A stretch of 8,306 nucleotides of DNA from Porphyromonadaceae bacterium (lineage in GTDB: Bacteria > Bacteroidota > Bacteroidia > Bacteroidales > CAMTPD01). A program made the position numbers and the translations under genes. A model generated the notes under the pieces. The model had not been told where the DNA came from. It did no database searches and saw only the letters and a list, made by a program, of their open reading frames with translations. Positions 1-5,827 of the stretch are shown piece by piece. Numbering within the stretch: the first letter of the stretch is position 1; every line of letters starts with the position of its first letter. Location of the stretch: the NCBI GenBank assembly GCA_003447595.1, contig DLYT01000003.1, forward strand, positions 75,514 to 83,819. Direction: 5' to 3'.

Positions 1-629
1 TGCTGATTACATTTGGCACCGCCTTTGTCTATTCAAATAAACAAGACGGAAAGATCGTTTCCAACTGCCATAAACTTCCGGCCAAAGCGTTTGACAGACG
101 CCGAGCTTCTGTAGAAGAAATTGTCTCCTCTTGGTCTGCATTAATCAAAGACCTACAGCAAGCAAATCCCCAGCTTAAGATCATCTTCACCGTTAGTCCC
201 ATCAGACACCTCAAAGACGGTGCACATGAGAACCAGTTAAGCAAAGCAACTTTACAATTATCTATAGATCAACTGCAAAAAGAATATAACAACGTATTCT
301 ATTTCCCGGCCTACGAAATAGTACTCGACGAACTCCGCGACTACCGTTTCTTTGCCGACGATATGACACATCCGGCAACCATAGCAGTCGATTATATTTG
401 GGAAAAGTTCTCTCAATGCTATTTTTCGAAAGAAACCCTAGATATAATGACACAATGGCAACAAATTGCAAAAGCACTATCACACCGACCGCTTCGTCCG
501 GATAGTGCTAGCTACAAACAATTCATACTGCAAACTTTGTTAAAGGTGAAACAGATTCAGAATAAATTTCATTTCTTTGATATTCAAAATGAAGTTGACA
601 CATTAGAAAAGAAGCTAGAATCATTATAA
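1..629 (+). CDS. GSCFA-domain protein (SGNH-hydrolase-like), 3' part only
   Basis: The reading frame is open from base 3 to a TAA at 627-629, giving 208 residues. The true start, and the GSCFA motif that names the family, lie upstream of the window. Visible family blocks are LITFGTAFVY at the left edge, TVSPIRHLKDGAH at visible residues 63-75, QLSKATL just after, and ADDMTHP around residue 121. The last contains D120-x-x-H123, which fits the Asp-His end of the catalytic set in SGNH-type esterases, the clan to which GSCFA proteins are assigned. From the family one infers an esterase- or acyltransferase-like enzyme, but no substrate is established to my knowledge. Its stop is only 2 bases before the murF-alr start, so the two genes are almost surely co-transcribed and probably translationally coupled, hinting at an envelope-related role. 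Family assignment is fairly sure; biochemical function is not. Confidence 0.85.
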   Translation, partial: LITFGTAFVYSNKQDGKIVSNCHKLPAKAFDRRRASVEEIVSSWSALIKDLQQANPQLKIIFTVSPIRHLKDGAHENQLSKATLQLSIDQLQKEYNNVFYFPAYEIVLDELRDYRFFADDMTHPATIAVDYIWEKFSQCYFSKETLDIMTQWQQIAKALSHRPLRPDSASYKQFILQTLLKVKQIQNKFHFFDIQNEVDTLEKKLESL

Positions 630-631
630 CT

Positions 632-3100
632 ATGGACTATTCAATACACGAAGTTTCCAAAATACTTCGAGCTTCGACCAATGAGCTCAAAGATGCGAAA
701 ATAAAAATTCTTTTAACAGATAGCAGATCCCTATCATTCCCTGAGGAATCGCTGTTTTTTGCTTTAAAAAGCAACAACAACGATGGCCATAAATACATTC
801 CGGAGCTATACCAATTACGTGTACGTAATTTTGTAGTGAGCGAGATGCATCCCGAATTTGAAGAAATGAAAGATGCCAATTTCTTGGTTGTTAAAGACAC
901 CCTTGCAGCCCTACAACAACTGGCACGTTACCACCGTAATCGCTTTGATATTCCCGTGGTTGCGATAACCGGAAGTAACGGAAAAACCATGGTAAAGGAG
1001 TTCTTGTATCAAATGCTGAATCAAGACTTCAATATCGTACGCTCTCCCCGCAGTTATAACTCCCAAATTGGTGTCCCCTTGTCGGTATGGCAACTCAACG
1101 AGAAACATACCTTAGGTATATTTGAAGCCGGAATATCTCAAGCGGATGAGATGAGCAAGCTCGAACCCATTATTGCTCCTAAAATCGGAATCATTACCAA
1201 TATAGGAGAAGCTCACCAAGAAAACTTCACATCCTACAAAGAGAAGTGTCTTGAGAAACTCGAGCTATTCAAAAACTGTGACGCTATCGTATGCGATCTT
1301 GACAACATGTTCATCACCGATTGTCTCGATGCCGCATTCTTATCCCATAAAATAATCGGCTGGTCAAAAAAAGACACAGACGCACCCCTTTATATATCAT
1401 CCATTGAGAAAGGTGTAAATTCCACTACGATCCGCTGCACATTAGTCGGATACGACAAGGTATTTACCTTCCCATTCTCAGACGATGCATCGATCGAGAA
1501 CATCCTGCATTGCCTGGCTCTTATCTTGTATTTAAAGCCAAGCTCAAAGAGTCTCAACATCGAGCAGCACAACCTCGAACCGGTAGCGATGCGCCTGGAA
1601 GTAAAGCAAGGAAACAACAATTGCACACTGATCAACGACACCTACAATTCGGATATTAACTCACTCGATATTGCACTCGACTTTCAGATGCGCCGTTTAC
1701 TTCCATTAGGAGGAAAACGCACATTGATCCTTTCCGACATCCTTCAAACGGGGATGCTGCCAAAGAACCTCTACAAGAAAGTAGCAGAGTTGGTACGCCG
1801 TAAGAAGGTTGATAAAATCATCGGAATCGGTCGCAATATCAAAACCAATGCCGATTTGTTTGATCACATCGAAGCCGAGTTTTATCAAACTACAGAAGAG
1901 TTCTTGCATTCGGAAAGTATCAAGAACCTGAAGAATGAACTTGTTTTGATCAAAGGATCCAGAGCCTTCCATTTTGAACGCATTGCCGAGCGCCTTGAGC
2001 AACGCATGCACGAAACCATTCTGGAGGTAGATCTTGACGCCATTGTCTATAACTTCAATCATTATAAATCGAAGCTGAAACCAGAGACCAAATTGATGTG
2101 TATGGTGAAAGCTTCCGGTTACGGAGCCGGGGCATACGAACTGGCCAAAACGCTCCAAGACCATCGCTGCGATTACCTTGCGGTAGCCGTAGCCGATGAA
2201 GGTGCCGAATTACGTAAAGAAGGAATCTCCATTCCAATTGTCGTAATGAACCCAGAATTTGGCAGTTTTAATGTCATCTTCAACAACCAGCTAGAGCCCG
2301 AGGTATATAGCCTTCGTCTGCTCGATGCCATTATCAAAGAAACCGAACGTAGAGGAATCACCTCCTACCCGATCCATTTAAAGATCGATACGGGCATGAA
2401 ACGTCTAGGATTCGATTCGGAGCAAATACCGGAGGTTATCGAACGCATCAAAAATCAGAATGGTGTTATTGTTCGTTCCGTATTCTCACACCTGGCAGGA
2501 AGCGATACACCCGAGTTAGACTCATTCACAATGCAACAGATCGAAAAGTTCAGCAAAGCTGCTCAAGAAATAGAGGAAGGACTAGGTCGTAAAGTGATCA
2601 AGCACATCCTTAATTCAGCCGGCATAGAACGCTTTGCAGATTATCAATTCGATATGGCACGATTGGGTATCGGTTTGTATGGCATCAATGCACAAGGAGA
2701 AAACACCCTTCGCACGGTAAGCACACTCAAAACGACAATTCTTCAGATACGTGACGTAAAAGAAGGAGAAAGCATCGGATACGGACGCAAAAGCATCGCG
2801 ACCCGTCCTTCCCGCATTGCCATCATTCCAATCGGATATGCCGACGGCATGGATCGTCACTTGAGCAATGGTGTAGGCGAAGTCTATATTAATGGAAAAG
2901 TATGTCCTATTATCGGTAATATTTGTATGGACACCTGCATGATCGACGTTACCGATGTCGACACCACAGAAGGAGATTCTGTTGAAATATTTGGTAAGGA
3001 ATATCCGGTAGAAAAGATTGCCAACAAGCTTCAAACCATCCCTTACGAAGTATTCACCTCTGTATCTCCGCGTGTTAAACGAGTATATTTTAGAGAATAG
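632..3100 (+). CDS. Bifunctional MurF (UDP-MurNAc-tripeptide:D-Ala-D-Ala ligase) / alanine racemase
   Basis: This 822-residue cytoplasmic fusion joins two steps of peptidoglycan precursor synthesis: racemisation of L-Ala to D-Ala, and ATP-dependent addition of D-Ala-D-Ala to UDP-MurNAc-tripeptide. The MurF half (about 1-455) shows TDSR 29-32, the substrate-loop DGHKYI 51-56, the P-loop GSNGKT 114-119, FEAGIS 164-169, TNIGEAH 189-195 and DTYNSD 336-341. The racemase half (about 459-822) shows VDLDAI 466-471, the PLP lysine K493 in MVKASGYGAG, LKIDTGMKRLG 583-593 with K584 and R591 at the carbamylated-lysine and arginine positions, NSAGI 661-665, MARLGIGLYG 675-684 with R677 facing the PLP ring nitrogen, catalytic Tyr Y717 in GYGR, IPIGYADG 732-739 and NICMD 763-767. 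Both halves therefore look catalytically complete. The ATG at 632 follows the upstream stop by 2 bases. The fusion is a known Bacteroidota arrangement. The stop is TAG at 3098-3100. Confidence 0.96.
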   Translation: MDYSIHEVSKILRASTNELKDAKIKILLTDSRSLSFPEESLFFALKSNNNDGHKYIPELYQLRVRNFVVSEMHPEFEEMKDANFLVVKDTLAALQQLARYHRNRFDIPVVAITGSNGKTMVKEFLYQMLNQDFNIVRSPRSYNSQIGVPLSVWQLNEKHTLGIFEAGISQADEMSKLEPIIAPKIGIITNIGEAHQENFTSYKEKCLEKLELFKNCDAIVCDLDNMFITDCLDAAFLSHKIIGWSKKDTDAPLYISSIEKGVNSTTIRCTLVGYDKVFTFPFSDDASIENILHCLALILYLKPSSKSLNIEQHNLEPVAMRLEVKQGNNNCTLINDTYNSDINSLDIALDFQMRRLLPLGGKRTLILSDILQTGMLPKNLYKKVAELVRRKKVDKIIGIGRNIKTNADLFDHIEAEFYQTTEEFLHSESIKNLKNELVLIKGSRAFHFERIAERLEQRMHETILEVDLDAIVYNFNHYKSKLKPETKLMCMVKASGYGAGAYELAKTLQDHRCDYLAVAVADEGAELRKEGISIPIVVMNPEFGSFNVIFNNQLEPEVYSLRLLDAIIKETERRGITSYPIHLKIDTGMKRLGFDSEQIPEVIERIKNQNGVIVRSVFSHLAGSDTPELDSFTMQQIEKFSKAAQEIEEGLGRKVIKHILNSAGIERFADYQFDMARLGIGLYGINAQGENTLRTVSTLKTTILQIRDVKEGESIGYGRKSIATRPSRIAIIPIGYADGMDRHLSNGVGEVYINGKVCPIIGNICMDTCMIDVTDVDTTEGDSVEIFGKEYPVEKIANKLQTIPYEVFTSVSPRVKRVYFRE

Positions 3101-3102
3101 CC

Positions 3103-3132
3103 TTTGTGATTTGCACATTATTTGTATTTTTG
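3103..3132 (+). promoter_or_regulatory. Predicted Bacteroidota-type promoter for fabI
   Basis: A TTTG at 3103-3106 and TATTTTTG at 3125-3132 match the -33 (TTTG) and -7 (TAnnTTTG) elements described for Bacteroides, with an 18-base spacer. It begins 2 bases after the murF-alr stop. Transcription would begin around 3138-3141, leaving a leader of roughly 17-20 bases before the ATG at 3158, with no Shine-Dalgarno sequence. No terminator is visible between murF-alr and fabI, so read-through from upstream may add to this promoter. The motif match is seen; its activity is inferred. Confidence 0.6.
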
Positions 3133-3157
3133 TGCGCACATATATAAATCAATTGAT

Positions 3158-4015
3158 ATGAGTTTTAATTTATTGAAAGGCAAAAGAGGTATTATTTTCG
3201 GAGCCTTGAATGATATGTCTATCGCCTGGCAAGTTGCTGAAAGAGCTGTAGAAGAAGGAGCAATGATCACCCTTACAAATACACCTGTAGCTGTACGTAT
3301 GGGTCAAGTTTCAGAGCTTGGAGAAAAACTTAACGCCGAAGTTATTCCTGCTGATGCAACAAATGTAGAAGACCTGGAAATGGTATTCACAAAATCAATG
3401 GAAGTACTGGGTGGCAAAATTGACTTTGTACTTCACTCAATCGGAATGTCGCCAAACGTACGTAAGAAACGTACTTACGATGATCTAGATTACGATATGT
3501 TGTCAAAAACACTTGACATCTCAGCTGTATCATTCCACAAAATGCTACAAGTTGCTAAGAAAATGGATGCAATCTCTGAAGGCGGATCGGTAGTAGCACT
3601 ATCATACGTTGCTGCACAACGCACATTCTTCGGATACAACGATATGGCTGATGCTAAATCACTACTTGAGTCTATCACTCGTAGTTTTGGTTATATCTAC
3701 GGTCGCGAAAAAGGAGTACGTATCAATACCATCTCTCAATCACCAACAGTAACCACTGCTGGTAGCGGAGTAAAAGGTATGAACGACCTTCTAGACTTCT
3801 CAGACAAGATGTCTCCACTTGGCAATGCAGATGCATTGGATTGTGCAAACTACTGTATCACGATGTTCTCAGACCTTACTAAAAAGGTTACAATGCAGAA
3901 CCTATTCAACGATGGTGGTTTCTCAAGCATGGGTATGAGTCTTCGTGCCATGAACCAATACAGCAAGGGCATGGAAGAATACACTGACGAAGAAGGAAAC
4001 GTTATTTACGGCTAA
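3158..4015 (+). CDS. fabI: Enoyl-[acyl-carrier-protein] reductase (NADH), FabI
   Basis: This 285-residue cytoplasmic short-chain dehydrogenase/reductase carries out the last reduction of each fatty-acid elongation round (trans-2-enoyl-ACP to acyl-ACP). The N-terminal GKRGIIFGALNDMSIAWQVA (8-27) is the FabI form of the cofactor-binding loop, with the SIA segment found in E. coli FabI. HSIG lies at 93-96. The active site has Y150 and the Y160-N-D-M-x-x-A-K167 set, the Y-x6-K spacing of FabI. ISQSPT (192-197) replaces the E. coli ISAGPI, and NDGGFSSMG (251-259) is near the C-terminus; both are forms I associate with Bacteroidota FabI. The protein is about 20 residues longer than E. coli FabI, with an acidic tail. 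The ATG at 3158 was chosen because MSFNLLKGKR aligns with family N-termini and lies just after the predicted promoter; a TTG at 3122 would start inside the -7 element region. A strong terminator follows the gene. Confidence 0.95.
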   Translation: MSFNLLKGKRGIIFGALNDMSIAWQVAERAVEEGAMITLTNTPVAVRMGQVSELGEKLNAEVIPADATNVEDLEMVFTKSMEVLGGKIDFVLHSIGMSPNVRKKRTYDDLDYDMLSKTLDISAVSFHKMLQVAKKMDAISEGGSVVALSYVAAQRTFFGYNDMADAKSLLESITRSFGYIYGREKGVRINTISQSPTVTTAGSGVKGMNDLLDFSDKMSPLGNADALDCANYCITMFSDLTKKVTMQNLFNDGGFSSMGMSLRAMNQYSKGMEEYTDEEGNVIYG

Positions 4016-4038
4016 TTCTTGTCAAAAAAATAAACTTA

Positions 4039-4075
4039 ACCTCTTTCTGGCTTGTTCAGAAAGAGGTATTTTTTT
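4039..4075 (+). terminator. Rho-independent terminator after fabI
   Basis: A perfect 11-bp stem (ACCTCTTTCTG at 4039-4049 with CAGAAAGAGGT at 4057-4067) encloses a 7-base loop. One A and a run of seven T (4069-4075) follow at once. It starts 23 bases after the fabI stop. An A-run at 4024-4030 lies upstream, but no minus-strand gene ends here, so the + direction is the functional one. Confidence 0.93.
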
Positions 4076-4096
4076 ACTCTGAAAAAACTCAGGTGT

Positions 4097-4705
4097 ATGC
4101 TGACTAAAATATATCCAGACAATCCGAATGAACGCGAAATACTTCGAGCCGTAGAAATACTTCGAGATGGCGGATTGATCATTTATCCTACGGATACGAT
4201 TTACGCTATCGGCTGTGATGCCCTCAATCAGAGAGCAGTGGAAAAGATATGCAAACTAAAAGGAGTAGATCCACGCAAAAGTAATCTATCCATCATTTGT
4301 TATGACTTATCCAATATTAGTCATTATGCAAAAGTTTCGAACACCGCATTCAAAGTGATGAAGAAAAACCTTCCGGGACCTTTCACCTTTATTCTTCCCG
4401 CTACCAACGAACTCCCAAAGATCTTCAAGCAACGGAAAGAAGTAGGTATTCGTGTACCCGACAACAACATCATTCGTCAGATCGTAAACGAACTGGGCAA
4501 CCCTGTATTGAGTATGACCGTTCGCGATGACAGAGACATGATCGAATACACGACCGATCCGGAACTAATCGATGAAAAATATGAGAACATTGTCGATATG
4601 GTTATCGACGGAGGCTACGGAGCCATTATCCCATCTACAGTTGTAGACTGCCTCGACGACTCCTTTGAAATCATCAGACAAGGCAAAGGACATCTCCACC
4701 TGTAG
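4097..4705 (+). CDS. Sua5/YciO/YrdC-family protein, YciO-like
   Basis: This is a 202-residue single-domain protein of the YrdC fold. The whole length lines up by eye with E. coli YciO (206 residues): YPDNPNER at 6-13, YPTDTIYAIGCD at 30-41, FKVMKKNLPGPFTFIL at 85-100, GIRVP at 117-121, DGGYG at 171-175 and PSTVVD at 179-184. The family includes the L-threonylcarbamoyladenylate synthases (TsaC/Sua5), which make the activated intermediate for t6A on ANN-decoding tRNAs. The region that carries the KR-type ATP/bicarbonate motif in TsaC is here KGVDPRKSNLSIIC (55-68), and the STSAN-type motif is replaced by LSMTVRDD (138-145). It is therefore closer to YciO than to the dedicated t6A enzyme, and its role is uncertain. 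The ATG at 4097 matches YciO N-termini; the longer TTG start at 4052 falls inside the terminator loop. It lies 21 bases after that terminator. Confidence 0.88.
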   Translation: MLTKIYPDNPNEREILRAVEILRDGGLIIYPTDTIYAIGCDALNQRAVEKICKLKGVDPRKSNLSIICYDLSNISHYAKVSNTAFKVMKKNLPGPFTFILPATNELPKIFKQRKEVGIRVPDNNIIRQIVNELGNPVLSMTVRDDRDMIEYTTDPELIDEKYENIVDMVIDGGYGAIIPSTVVDCLDDSFEIIRQGKGHLHL

Positions 4706-4708
4706 TTA

Positions 4709-4746
4709 TTCCTTCTGATGCAGCAACCAGGATACATCAGGAGGAA
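4709..4746. other. Hairpin between convergent genes, no U-tract
   Basis: TTCCTTCTGATG (4709-4720) pairs with CATCAGGAGGAA (4735-4746) over 12 bp with a single G-T wobble, around a 14-base loop. It begins 4 bases after the stop of the YciO-like gene and lies 74 bases beyond the 3' end of the converging minus-strand gene. No T-run follows directly on either strand; a T6 at 4775-4780 is 28 bases away. It may mark or protect a transcript 3' end, but it is not a standard intrinsic terminator. Nothing else is recognisable in the rest of 4706-4819. Confidence 0.5.
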
Positions 4747-4819
4747 GGAGAAATCAGCTATTACATCTTACCACTTTTTTCAGAGTATATCTTAGAGATG
4801 CCTTAAAAGAAAGTAGATA

Positions 4820-5692
4820 TTATTCGCGCCCGGGATTTAAAGCGGCAAAGGTTTCAAAACAACCTCTGTCTGCCATTGTTACGAAGCAAACCATACGATC
4901 TGTTCCGGCAAATGTGATATTTGACGGTTTCAACCCCTTTAGTTTAATCTCATCCAAGATCAAACCGTCGGGAGATAAGATCACAACAGAACCTTTATCA
5001 TAGCGCGTAACATACAAATTCCCCTCTACATCGCAGCGCATCCCATCGAGTCCGCAATCGGGAAAAGAGATCAACAATCGCTTCTTCTCGGGTATTCCCT
5101 TGTCATTGATTTGATATTCCCATATTTTGCGCTGGTTCGACTCCCCTACGTACAAGGTCTTACCATCGGGACTCACCTCTACTCCGTTTGTAGTACCCAT
5201 ATCGGTCTCGAGCAATTCAATACCACCATTGGGCGTAATCATCCACAACTGACCCTTTTCATTCTTCCAGTCAGGATCACTCGCATAAATTGTTCCATTA
5301 GGAGCCATTGCAATATCATTGGGCTGATTCATACGCGGTTCGTTCACAAATACCGAAACCTCTTTCGACGCAGTATCCACCTTCAATATATTGTGCTGCG
5401 TATAGTCGGCCACATACATCGTTCCGTCTTTTCCAAACCGGATACCGTTGCCGATAGAACCTTCGGGAAGTTTTACAAAAACCCCATGCGAACCATCAGG
5501 TCTTAACACACCAATGGTACCATCCACCCCATAATTTACCGCATACACGTTTCCGTAACTATCCGTAGCAGGGCCTTCAATACCTGCCGTGAATGTATGA
5601 TCCGGCACACAATCGGCCGAAGCCTTTCGCACCTTTGTGGCCGTGAATGCAATAAGAGCCAATACTCCAATTTGCCAAAATTTAATTTTCAT
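4820..5692 (-). CDS. Exported SMP-30/gluconolactonase-like beta-propeller protein
   Basis: This 290-residue protein starts with a short basic n-region (MKIK) and a hydrophobic stretch (about 5-18), followed by TKVRKASADC. A signal-peptidase I cut after ASA (26/27) is plausible, so the protein is probably periplasmic; there is no lipobox. The rest consists of repeated blades of the DGxxYV kind (DSYGNVYAVN 44-53, GKDGTMYVADY 87-97, APNGTIYASD 130-139, SPDGKTLYVGE 174-184, DVEGNLYVTRY 221-231). The divalent-metal site of SMP-30/gluconolactonases appears whole: E39 in EGP, N125 in QPND, N169 in TTNG and D216 in LDGM. Members open sugar lactones or hydrolyse other esters; the substrate here is unknown. 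The gene is divergent from the TonB-dependent receptor gene, 135 bases apart, which may point to joint regulation. Its leader ends in an A-rich stretch before the ATG at 5690-5692. An uncharacterised NHL-type propeller is the alternative reading. Confidence 0.87.
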   Translation of the reverse strand: MKIKFWQIGVLALIAFTATKVRKASADCVPDHTFTAGIEGPATDSYGNVYAVNYGVDGTIGVLRPDGSHGVFVKLPEGSIGNGIRFGKDGTMYVADYTQHNILKVDTASKEVSVFVNEPRMNQPNDIAMAPNGTIYASDPDWKNEKGQLWMITPNGGIELLETDMGTTNGVEVSPDGKTLYVGESNQRKIWEYQINDKGIPEKKRLLISFPDCGLDGMRCDVEGNLYVTRYDKGSVVILSPDGLILDEIKLKGLKPSNITFAGTDRMVCFVTMADRGCFETFAALNPGRE

Positions 5693-5827
5693 GTTTTTCA
5701 GATTAGGTCAATTCTTCAATCACACCATTTAGAGGTTTAAGGTTACACCCTCATTGCTGTAAATTTATATAAACTATTTTAAAACCAAAGTGTTCTTAAG
5801 ATAAAGTCAAAAGAGAAATAAAAAATA
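5693..5827. promoter_or_regulatory. Divergent intergenic region between propeller and receptor genes
   Basis: These 135 bases must hold both divergent promoters. No good TTTG / TAnnTTTG pair is seen on either strand; the nearest -7 match on + is TAAATTTA at 5760-5767. The 10-base palindrome TTTATATAAA lies at 5764-5773, and GAGG (5732-5735) can face CCTC (5749-5752) across a short arm. The 3' part, up to the ATG at 5828, is very A-rich, as is usual for leaders in this phylum. No riboswitch was recognised. The role is inferred from position only. Confidence 0.45.

Noticed and set aside
1706..2164. 152-codon open frame on - inside murF-alr
   Set aside because: It lies wholly opposite a gene with conserved motifs, and its translation resembles no family; a shadow frame.
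2615..3139. 174-codon open frame on - across the racemase C-terminus
   Set aside because: It is antisense to conserved racemase motifs and overlaps the fabI promoter; no recognisable domain.
3122..3157. Upstream TTG start extending FabI by 12 residues
   Set aside because: It would start at the edge of the -7 element, and the extra residues match no FabI N-terminus; ATG 3158 fits the family.
4052..4096. Upstream TTG start extending the YciO-like protein by 15 residues
   Set aside because: The codon lies in the loop of the fabI terminator; ATG 4097 matches the YciO N-terminus.
5111..5506. 131-codon open frame on + opposite the SMP-30-like gene
   Set aside because: The opposite strand shows regular propeller blades and a full metal site; this frame shows nothing known.
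5693..5827. Cobalamin or other riboswitch before the receptor gene
   Set aside because: The region is only 135 bases, A/T-rich, and has none of the conserved B12-box-like or other aptamer segments I could recognise.
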